Below, piece by piece: positions 19,601-26,979 of a stretch of DNA of 64,000 bases. The translations under genes and the position numbers were made by a program. The stretch's first letter is position 1; each line of letters opens with the position of its first letter. Source of the stretch: Mortierella alpina (lineage: Eukaryota; Mortierellomycota; Mortierellomycetes; Mortierellales; Mortierellaceae); contig JANATF010000003.1 of NCBI GenBank assembly GCA_029449245.1, forward strand, positions 682,001 to 746,000, in the 5' to 3' direction. The notes beneath the pieces are model-generated. The model was not told the DNA's origin. It saw only the letters and a list, made by a program, of their open reading frames with translations, and did no database searches.

Positions 19601-22042
19601 TTCAATGTAGTCCCCAATCTGGTCTCTTGAGAAAGGAACAATGGCGGCCTCCGTGAACAGGTTAGCTGCAGAGGAGCTGTAGCGATCATTCTGTTGAGGA
19701 CGAAATTGGTCGCGATAGTCCTGTCCAAGATAGGTACTCCTGCAGCTGATAATCAACTTTGTGTCTGGTTGTTCCTCTTGATTGAGCATATTCTCCGAGT
19801 GCAAGTTGACCTTGAGTTGGGTTTCGTCGTAACCATCGCAAATCAGGATCATCTTCCGATTCTCCTTCAGCTCTTTGATCTTATCCTCCTTGAATTTGTG
19901 CTTCCGCAATTGTTCGCCAATGATATCCCAATAGCTTCCGGCCACAGCAGGTAGGTTGATGAATAGCGGTATGTGGCCACCTGGCTTGTAGATGTTCCAA
20001 AGCTCGTGCTCAAGGTATCTGTTGAATGTTGATTTTCCTGCTCCTGAATCACCTAGTATCAAGAACACCTGTCCGTCGCTCTCCAGGAACTGTTTGATCG
20101 TCTCCATGAGTGGTAGAGCATCCTTGTCAGCAGCCTGAAGGTTGGCCTTGGCCTGAGGAGGGATGTACACGGTCTGACTGTACTCTCGGAGTCGTCTGAG
20201 GCGGAGGTCGTTGAGATCGTACTCAAGATAAGGAATATCTTGGACTAGGGCCATAAGTGGCGACTTCGTTGGGATAGGGAGGTGAGACCTCAATGGGTAG
20301 GGTTGCGTGACGATGGTAGAGCCATTGTTCATTGGGACCTGCAGAAAAGCAAGGGCCACGTCTCTGACCGCATGATCAGGCACCTCTGAGATCTTGCCGA
20401 GAATAGTCAGCATCCAAGACCTGACGATGTCGTCCTGAGCCCAATCGGCATCATTCAAGTACAGATCTTCCAGAAAACTGACAGCTTGCTCACGGATGCA
20501 GGACTCCCATTCATCATCAATCGCAATCTCGCCCAGGAGCTGGCTTACACCCCATTGGAATCGAGGATCACGACGGCAAGGAGCCTCTCGAACCAGCCTG
20601 CTGAAATAGACCAATTGGCCTGCCCGGCAGAGAGCTGTAGCGGTAAGTACGGCAGGGTACCACGGATGCTTGTGGCCAGAGACAAGGCCCGCCCTGAGAC
20701 TATCGAACAGTCCACGTCCACTGTCAATCAATGAGCTGATGCCTTCGTAGCTGGACTTGGCAATCCCATAAGTCTCCTCGACAGTCTTTTGCATCTGCTT
20801 GAGGCCTTCGAGTAGGCCGTCAAAGTTCAACTGAATGACTCCTGACACCTTGATAAGGCTCTCTGCGGCTCCTAGGGAGTGTCGCATGATGGCTCGAAGA
20901 GTGGATTCGTTGTCAGGAACATACTGCAAGGCTTGAAATGCGTACAGCGCTTGATACATCAGATACGGGTCCGAGCTGGATTGCAATCCTGAAAGAACTG
21001 AGGCCAGAGGCTCCTTTTCCTCGACACGACGTAGATCTTTGACTTTGTGCTCTGGCTCGGCCATGACATCAAGGAGGCGCGAGACAGCCAAGGTTAAATG
21101 GTACTGATGCTCCAACGACTGCTGATGGGTGTCTCCAAGGCGTTTTCTCAGAATACTCAAGATCTTGACAAGATCATCGGCCTCAAGATACGCTGGCGCG
21201 GCACACTGGACCAACTGGACGAGACCTTGGAGCAGATCAACATCCAGAAGAACGGACTCTTGGAGTTCCGAAATAAAGCAATTGAGCAACTTGCGGTAGT
21301 GTGCCTGATCGAGGACAGAGCCAAGGAGAACGACTTCTGACACAGCGACGGGATCCTTGACAGCATTCTTGATAAATTCCTCGACGATGCGTGACCCCAA
21401 CCAGCGAAGGTGCTCTTGCTTGATCGGGTTCTGTTCAATGGCTTTGATCCATTGCTGCAGTGTATCATCGGACGGCGTGGTCCACGACGCTTCGTTTGTG
21501 GGATCTGAGACACTCTCGAGACTTTCGCACTGCAAGGAAGAAGTCATGTTCCTTGGGAGAAGGCTGATGTACAAGGCGAGCTGGGATGTACTGTCAATGC
21601 GCGCGTCCAGTTCTGGTGATGCGATTCTAGTGGATGTTTTAGTTACGTTTTCCGAGAAGATATTCAAACGAGCGTCAGTCCTGCCGATCGTGGGCTGTGA
21701 CCCAGTTCCTGAGCTGCTGATTTCGAGGCTGTAGACTGCAGAGGTGATGTCGGTGCTAGCTGTTTGAGCGTGACGGATCTCTGTCTTAAATGGACCATCT
21801 TGGATCGTGACCATATCCTCATGTTTGGTTGACCGAAAGAAGTTTCGAAAAATCTCCCGCTTTTTAGTTTTTTGAGACGAGATGGATATATTCTCGCCAT
21901 CGGAACTCGAGTTGGCTTGTTGAGATGATGCAGTTGCGGCGCCATGGCTGACAGATCGACCATGGGCGGTCAATGACGGTGTCAATGAGTTGTGGGCAGA
22001 TCTCCCGATGTCGGGTGGTGAACTATTGAGTGGACTACTCAT
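16631..22042 (-). CDS. NOD-like receptor: helical region, NACHT NTPase, pentapeptide-like and WD40 repeats
   Basis: 1,803-aa STAND-type receptor in one uninterrupted exon. In order: a Ser-rich leader (~1-180); a helical ARM/HEAT-like region (~180-620) typical of Mortierellomycete relatives; a NACHT NTPase with P-loop LILGDSGAGKSTFNRYL near residue 660 and Walker B-like MILICDGYDE; pentapeptide-like A(D/N)L repeats near 1100-1135; and a WD40 array from about 1170 to 1740. The array has twelve almost identical 42-residue units ending RLWDAQTGAPGAILS, plus divergent units at both ends. Fungal proteins of this design sense non-self and trigger responses; that role is inference here. Oddities: a 14-residue duplicated partial unit and an 11-residue insert with KKNEKK. 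The promoter side is a long gene-poor stretch. Confidence 0.93.
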   Translation of the reverse strand: MSSPLNSSPPDIGRSAHNSLTPSLTAHGRSVSHGAATASSQQANSSSDGENISISSQKTKKREIFRNFFRSTKHEDMVTIQDGPFKTEIRHAQTASTDITSAVYSLEISSSGTGSQPTIGRTDARLNIFSENVTKTSTRIASPELDARIDSTSQLALYISLLPRNMTSSLQCESLESVSDPTNEASWTTPSDDTLQQWIKAIEQNPIKQEHLRWLGSRIVEEFIKNAVKDPVAVSEVVLLGSVLDQAHYRKLLNCFISELQESVLLDVDLLQGLVQLVQCAAPAYLEADDLVKILSILRKRLGDTHQQSLEHQYHLTLAVSRLLDVMAEPEHKVKDLRRVEEKEPLASVLSGLQSSSDPYLMYQALYAFQALQYVPDNESTLRAIMRHSLGAAESLIKVSGVIQLNFDGLLEGLKQMQKTVEETYGIAKSSYEGISSLIDSGRGLFDSLRAGLVSGHKHPWYPAVLTATALCRAGQLVYFSRLVREAPCRRDPRFQWGVSQLLGEIAIDDEWESCIREQAVSFLEDLYLNDADWAQDDIVRSWMLTILGKISEVPDHAVRDVALAFLQVPMNNGSTIVTQPYPLRSHLPIPTKSPLMALVQDIPYLEYDLNDLRLRRLREYSQTVYIPPQAKANLQAADKDALPLMETIKQFLESDGQVFLILGDSGAGKSTFNRYLEHELWNIYKPGGHIPLFINLPAVAGSYWDIIGEQLRKHKFKEDKIKELKENRKMILICDGYDETQLKVNLHSENMLNQEEQPDTKLIISCRSTYLGQDYRDQFRPQQNDRYSSSAANLFTEAAIVPFSRDQIGDYIEQFVRDPEVHKLIGDRPVWSSENYLDKLRSIPNLMELVKNPFLLSLSLSALPGVVKDGTDITKLKVTRLTLYNSFIDQWLDISKRRLRTIKLSVEADSARQELLEDDFAAIAVDFLKNLAAAIFKEQDGNPVVQYTQRSDKGTWKVEFFGPKPDITLLRESSPLSRSGVQHRFLHRSLLEYFYSRHIRETSESNALSDVSRDLAEHPLSQRTLVTEPSIVQFLAEHAQDDSRFRQRLHQFVEQSKTDASASQAATNAITILVRAGVLFNGANLAAIRIPGADLSGGQFDSAQLQGADLRTANLRNIWLRQADLSNAQMEEVRFGEYPYLEEESHVLSCAYSLDGKTHAVGLHSGTISLYNTATWEKTRKLSGHTSSVNSVVFSPSGEQITSGSDDNTVRLWDAQTGAPGAILSGHTGPVNSVVFSPSGQQIASGSDDNTVRLWDAQTGAPGAILSGHTGPVNSVVFSPSGQQIASGSDDNKVRLWDAQTGAPGAILSGHTDWIRSVVFSPSGHQIASGSSDNTVRIWDAQTSAPGAILSGHTGWLYSVVFSPSGQQIASSSSDKTVRLWDAQTGAPGAILSGHTSFVRSVVFSPSGHTSFVRSVVFSPSGHQIASGSDDKTVRLWDAQTGAPGAILSGHTGWLYSVVFSPSGQQIASSSSDKTVRLWDAQTGAPGAILSGHTSFVRSVVFSPSGQQIASGSYDSTVRLWDAQTGAPGAILCGHTGSVYSVVFSPSGQQIVSGGHDNTVRLWDAQTGAPGAILSGHTGPVNSVVFSPSGQQIASGSHDNTVLLWDAQPGAPGAILKKNEKKPGAILSGHTNLVYSVVFSPSGQQIASGSSDNTVRLWDAQTGASGAILSGHTGPVNSVVFSPSGQQIASGSGDKTVRLWDVKSGLCLATVKDFHGGISSIAWNATADGCYLSTGCGDKSVRMWKVKGTCHPVSVHLVWSSSHDQLVVSDSNILNTQGLIGTNRKLLEQRGAFSKQISLEEP
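16930..18500. repeat. 126-bp WD40 coding repeat array
   Basis: About twelve tandem copies of a 126-bp unit with very high DNA identity, recognisable by ctgccgctt-free but constant gctggccgcttggcgaaaa blocks on the plus strand. Variation sits mostly at codons 4-7 of each unit and around the Ser-x-Asp-x-T/K segment. A 42-bp partial duplication lies near 17769-17861. Confidence 0.9.
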
Positions 22043-23473
22043 GGCAGTTGTCTTGATGCTGTATCCATTTCCATAGAAACAATACGGTCAGCGCTTGCTA
22101 TGAGTGAATGAAGATCATGGCTATGCAAAGCTTTTGGTTGCTCTTACCTTAGTAAAGTCGAAGCTACCACACTGACGACAAGAGGAGAACAATGAAGAAT
22201 TAAAAATGTCACAAAGAGGTCCAACGGCAGTAGCACTAAGGCAGCACGTATCAAGTAAACACAGCTGATCATGTTAGCGAACAGACAAGTTTCCATGGCT
22301 TATTCAATTACGTGTGTTCATTGGTCTTGCAATACCTGTAGAGAGACACGAGAGAGCGTTCTCCAAGAGCGATAGCAGTATCTGTCGGTCTGAGATGGCT
22401 CAGGAACAATGTCTTTGTACGCGAGAGTTCGATTCCTTGGTGGTCAAAGGCGGTCAAGTCACGGCAAGATATCAAAGGTCACCATATGTGGATTAGCATG
22501 AAGTTTGTAGGGTAGGTGCAGCTCATTATCACTACACCTGACTCCATCCTCAAGCAAAATCTCACACTTACAGGTTCTTGATAGCAATTTTGGTGCTCTT
22601 TGGATAAATGGTGTGTACCGATGGAGAGAAAGAAGAGAACAAGGTACGAAAATACTTACGAGCATGGGAGCTGTATACAATCTTTATCTTCGCCCTCGGT
22701 CCACCTTGTGTACCTCGAGCATTGTGTTCCAATGGTTATGGTGAGCATGAATATGCAGGGGCATCTTGTACTGTATCAGCCACATACCGCTTGCTCGCTC
22801 TTGTAGTTTACAAATCGTGGCGGCTACGCTCCAGATCTTGATCGACACCGCGACTGGCTTCCAAAAAATGGGTACACTGAGCGCTAGTCTGAATTTCCAC
22901 TTGTTGTGCTCATACAGCTCCACATCCCTGTTCTACTGTCAATCCTGTGGGAGCGATGCACGATCTGAAACTGTCGCGACCTGAAGCTACTGTTAAGCCG
23001 CAGTTCGTAGTGAGACAAACGGATAGTCGTTCTTACTCCTGAGCTATAAGGTATGGATCAAACCTAACGGCCAGACCAAATAACCGACCCAATCGGAAGC
23101 AGGCTACATTACCACTCAATTGACATCGAGTGCCATTCAGGTTGCTCTAGCCCACAAACCCTTACTTTCAATGCAGTCATTATCCCTTACTTAGAGAGGA
23201 CGCTTACTTTACATAGACAACGACCATCCACTATGTCTTACGGCAAGGGCAGACTGCACTTTGCTATGTTGACTCGAATATATGTTAGGGCTCATCATAA
23301 TTCTATGTAGTATGTCTATGCGGTTATGATATCAGTGTCATCTATAGGGCTCTGGCCATAAAATTGAGTCGGTTCAACGGCTGCGATGAGGGCGATGGTG
23401 GCATGCTTTGACATCACGGGTATGACTAATGCGCTGTATCGGCCAACAGGCAATTGATTCATCGCCTCGAACA
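22043..23473. other. Intergenic upstream of the NLR
   Basis: About 1.4 kb holding the presumed NLR promoter. No coding exon, RNA gene or mobile element is recognised; open frames are short and overlap one another. Confidence 0.5.
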
Positions 23474-23629
23474 TCACGGTCTTGGACTGAGAGGGGTTGG
23501 AGGTGGAGGTGGAGGGGGTGGCGGCGGGGGAGGAGTCGGCGGTTGCAGAGCAAGGGCACCACCAGTCTGAGCATTCCCAGGTGCGCGCGGCCGCGTCAAA
23601 TACCGATAGTTATGTGCTGAATGGACCAT
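23474..23629 (-). CDS. NYR-polyproline mini-protein, copy D
   Basis: 51-aa member, close to copy C: MV then HSAHNYRYLTRPRAPGNAQ, a short Gly/Ala/Leu linker, 12 consecutive prolines and a TPLSPRP end. The start at 23629 aligns with the other copies, although the frame is open farther upstream to 23749. A TATATAAC element lies about 140 bp upstream. The tail is encoded by mixed CCN codons, so the proline run is not one simple triplet repeat, which hints at selection on the protein. Function unknown. Confidence 0.65.
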   Translation of the reverse strand: MVHSAHNYRYLTRPRAPGNAQTGGALALQPPTPPPPPPPPPPPPTPLSPRP

Positions 23630-24598
23630 TGCTTGTGATCGGGGTATAGTCTCAACCGTGTAAGACAGAAAAAAAAAGTGAAATACTGCCGTGCCGGTAG
23701 TCAAGAGAGGATGCGATTGAAGTCTGAAGGTTTCCTTTCGCATGAACATCGGGACAATGTGCTGTTATATAGCCGTTAACATGACTACTCTACATATCCC
23801 AAAAATGAACAAATTCAAACGCCCCTTTTGCAACCTCGCTCCTGCAGCAAAGGAGAGGCAAAAAAAACGGAGACACAGGCGAAGCGTGGAATGGATGCAC
23901 ATTTGGCTGGACCCGTTGCTTACTTGACGCATGCAGTTCCCTCACGCAGTAAGGAAGTGAATACCTTCCTCTGAGAGGATTGTATAAAACTAGGTTCTGG
24001 CTACATGCATCTGTGAAAAGAAATGAAATGCGTTAACGGTGGTATGTTCGATGCGTTGGAGTCAGTTGCATCCTTTGGAGTGGTGTTATGAACCATCGTT
24101 TGAGCGTTGCTTCCATCACAGATCTAGCTGTATTCAATTGAGTATGCTAGACTGCATGTCTACGTGCAGCCCCTGCTGGCTTGACGTCAGAAATGAATGA
24201 CGATGGAACACAACATTGTTCTAGATCTTTGTGAGCACCACTCTGGCCTAGCACATGGCTCGAGATGAAGCAGTGTATGCTCAACAGCTGTGCGACAACC
24301 CATGCGCAATAACAGCCTCATTCAACACTATCGTAAGCAAAGCTGTGTAACTACCTGTGTGCTCATATGCGTGTTGCTCCAAACTGTGTAATAAGAGCAC
24401 CAACTGCCAACCTAGCGTGACTTGAGTCTGCTTACCATTTCACGGTCTGAAGATCTTCGGGATAGATTCTAAACGCTTCTACTTTAAATGTGCAGTATTT
24501 TCTCTCACTCGCCTCACTCACTCCATTTCTCATCTTCTCTGCCTCTCTCCTCAATTGAAGTCAAAACATACGAACCCACCACCTACTCCTCAACAGCA
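23630..24598. other. Divergent intergenic region
   Basis: Separates copy D (-) from the first secreted cysteine-rich gene (+). Contains the copy D TATA box and, near 24480-24550, a TTTAAAT element and a pyrimidine-rich leader before the + gene. Nothing else recognised. Confidence 0.5.
23764..23771 (-). promoter_or_regulatory. TATA box of copy D
   Basis: Minus strand TATATAAC within GGCTATATAACAGC, about 140 bp upstream of the copy D start. Confidence 0.45.
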
Positions 24599-25078
24599 AT
24601 GCGACTTTTCGTTCCGCTTCTCATGATCACCGCCTGCCTTGCATGTACCACCTTGGCAAGCATTCTGTTCCTAAAAGTTATCTCGCCTGACAAATGTAAC
24701 GATAAATGCAAGGACAGCAGGGGGCGTGAGGCTTGTGTAAACCAGTGCAACTATACCTCATGCCAAGGAAAGTGCCTCCGGAACACTCGAAAGAAAGCTG
24801 GAAGAATATGTAAAACTGAAGGATTTCTCAACGTTGGCTCGGCTGCATGGAAACGTACCAGGAACTGCGCTCTGAATATCGTCAAGCCGGCCTTACTGTG
24901 TGACATTCGCTGCCATAACAAGATTTCGGCGACAGTGAATCATCCCACTCGCACTCAGGAATGCTCAAGGCAGACGGCTGTGGTGAACGATATATGCAGC
25001 CTTATGCCGCTTAACGTATACTATGTGTGTAAAGACATAACTGACTGGGGCGACATATGCTTCGAAGACCTTAAATGA
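24599..25078 (+). CDS. Secreted cysteine-rich protein 1
   Basis: 159-aa protein with a hydrophobic signal peptide at about residues 1-21 (MRLFVPLLMITACLACTTLA). The mature part has 14 cysteines, with N-terminal spacing EACVNQCNYTSCQGKC, then C-x-N-type blocks near RNCALNIVKPALLCDIRC and CSRQTAVVNDIC. The start is chosen so the signal peptide is N-terminal; an in-frame ATG at 24488 would bury it. No known domain is recognised. The Cys spacing and several blocks match the gene at 25957, so they are paralogs. Size, secretion and Cys content fit a fungal small secreted protein, possibly an effector or antimicrobial-type protein (inference). Confidence 0.8.
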   Translation: MRLFVPLLMITACLACTTLASILFLKVISPDKCNDKCKDSRGREACVNQCNYTSCQGKCLRNTRKKAGRICKTEGFLNVGSAAWKRTRNCALNIVKPALLCDIRCHNKISATVNHPTRTQECSRQTAVVNDICSLMPLNVYYVCKDITDWGDICFEDLK

Positions 25079-25956
25079 ATACAACATTTCTCCTGATATC
25101 AAGTCATGCTGAGTGATGAATCCAATGACGTTGCTATACACCATGATGCGTGCCGTTGTTCTTGAGTTTGACTAAACTGATCCAGGCAGGGTCAGTGTAG
25201 CGGCTAAACAAGTCCTAAGCAAATGCTACACTTGGCAATGACGCGCCACAGCTCTATCTAGTTAAACAGCAACTCGCTCGAAAACAATAGCCTCGTTCAG
25301 ATGCAAAATGAACACTGATTTGAGCCTTAGTACATTTTGAATATGCAAGGAGAATGTTGGGTATAGACTAGACAGCATACACTCCCTTTGGGTGTTGGCA
25401 TGCATGCACTGTAGTCTGTGCTACCTCCCACTCTCACACAAACACCCTGTGCCACTGGATGAAAGGCAAAGACCGTGCCAAGATGTCACTGTGCATGGCT
25501 GAAATGAACAATGTGCGTGTGGTCATTTTTTTTCTCGTTGCAACTAGTAAAAAGAAAGGTCCAATCAAACCAATTCCACACCCACATTGTCACCTAACAG
25601 CAGCCTTGCTCAAGTAGCCCCAGTATGTACTGTCAACGCTTGATAGTTCCGTTACCTGCTTTCTTGGTGAATCAATGTTGCCACCACGTAGCTGCTTTAC
25701 TCTTGCAACCATCTGCTGTGAGACATGCTTCACGGAGGCGAAACTAGGTTTTTGTGCTAGTGGCCAGTGCAATGTTTTTTTACTTCCCAATGGACGGCAT
25801 TATGATCCAGATCCGGCAGATGTAGCAGATATAGTATTCCTTATGGCTCAGTTACTAGCTAACAGCTTTACGGGTACAGAATAAGTCATCTCACGCTCTT
25901 TTTTCTCTCACAACTATTCATCCTCGCAGATACGAACACCCCCTAGCTTGCGCGAC
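25079..25956. other. Intergenic between the secreted paralogs
   Basis: No gene recognised. The last ~60 bp are pyrimidine-rich and end in a cag just before the leader of the second gene, so a leader intron there is possible. Confidence 0.5.
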
Positions 25957-26505
25957 ATGTGTCTCCCCTTTCAACTCTTCATCGTCATGGCAGTCGCGTC
26001 GACCACCATCGCAGGGACTACCAACCACACGCTCGCTTGTGAGAAGAGAAATTGTAAAGGACAATGCTTACGGCCGTCTCGGGCAACTAAACTGTGTGAA
26101 AAGATGAAAACACGCAAGAGCGACTGTCTGAAGGGACTTCAAAAAGAATGTGGCCGCTGCGTACACGAATGCATGTATCCCCATTGCCGCAAAGACTGCC
26201 CGAGGAACTTCGGGCCAGCCACATGCGCATCTGAGAGAAGACCCGAGTATGCCCCAGCGCCAGGCAGCAAGAGATGTGGGCATATTGTTATTCAGCGTGC
26301 CATTCACTGTGACATGGACTGCTACGTGGAGTTTCTTCCGACCTTCAACTGCACCAGCCTGTGCCAGAGCTTGGAGGATATCGTCTACAAGACTTGTACA
26401 CTCATGGATTTCTCTAAACCTTTGCATCAACGATATCGCGATGAATTGGTCAACGATTGCCATCCGACCTGCCTCAAGCAGTTTCCAACACTCGCTTTGC
26501 AGTGA
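25957..26505 (+). CDS. Secreted cysteine-rich protein 2
   Basis: 182-aa paralog of the protein at 24599. A signal peptide covers about residues 1-20 (MCLPFQLFIVMAVASTTIAG). The mature region has about 19 cysteines, with the shared pattern GRCVHECMYPHCRKDCPRN, then RCGHIVIQRAIHCDMDC and a C-x11-C block with a TCTLM-like end that corresponds to ICSLM in paralog 1. It has an extra N-terminal Cys cluster (CEKRNCKGQCLRPS) that resembles the shared block itself, so an internal duplication is possible. Family not recognised. AATAAA follows 77 bp after the stop. Confidence 0.8.
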   Translation: MCLPFQLFIVMAVASTTIAGTTNHTLACEKRNCKGQCLRPSRATKLCEKMKTRKSDCLKGLQKECGRCVHECMYPHCRKDCPRNFGPATCASERRPEYAPAPGSKRCGHIVIQRAIHCDMDCYVEFLPTFNCTSLCQSLEDIVYKTCTLMDFSKPLHQRYRDELVNDCHPTCLKQFPTLALQ

Positions 26506-26582
26506 CTACTCATGTACGACTGTCAAGGCCTTTCAGTCTATCCTATATACGATAGGTGTGGGCGATGGGCTCGAGACGTTTT

Positions 26583-26588
26583 AATAAA
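26583..26588 (+). terminator. Polyadenylation signal of secreted protein 2
   Basis: AATAAA 77 bp downstream of the stop codon at 26503-26505. Confidence 0.6.
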
Positions 26589-26859
26589 CACTCCTTTGGA
26601 CTATTTTTGCAACTCGCCAGTGGCACTGTCAAGGGCTATCACACTCTAGGGCGGCATGGATTCCACGATCGGCACTCGTGCTTGTACTTGCAGCTATCCA
26701 CGTCGTCAAGTCTCCTAAGGAGATCCTGCGAAACCTTATGGAATCAGCACTGTGCTTCTGTCAAGGAAAATGGACGACAATTGTTCAAAGTACAGATGAC
26801 GAACATCGCGCTTGCTCTCTGATTGAAAGGTGAGACTATCAATGCTTGCTCCTGTGGGA

Positions 26860-26979
26860 TTAAGACGACGGCGGGGGGACAGGAGGCGGCGGATTGGGGG
26901 GAGCATCAGTTCCTTGGCCCTGAACAGCACCATTAGGTCGTATCAAGCGTCGGTAATTGTATGCTGCTGACTGACTCAT
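26860..26979 (-). CDS. NYR-polyproline mini-protein, copy E
   Basis: Only 39 residues, too short for usual gene calling. It reads MS then QSAAYNYRRLIRPNGAVQGQ, then GTDAPPNPPPP, V, PPP, SS and a TAA stop at 26862-26860. It keeps the A-A-x-N-Y-R head, the R-P pair and a short polyproline tail. No in-frame extension is needed: the ATG at 26979 is the natural start and matches the other copies. An ATAAATA element lies about 145 bp upstream. This minimal copy helps define which parts of the family are essential. Confidence 0.6.
   Translation of the reverse strand: MSQSAAYNYRRLIRPNGAVQGQGTDAPPNPPPPVPPPSS

Noticed and set aside
22405-22450. tRNA-like gagagttcgattcc near 22425
   Set aside because: No cloverleaf with matching acceptor, D and anticodon arms could be drawn around it.
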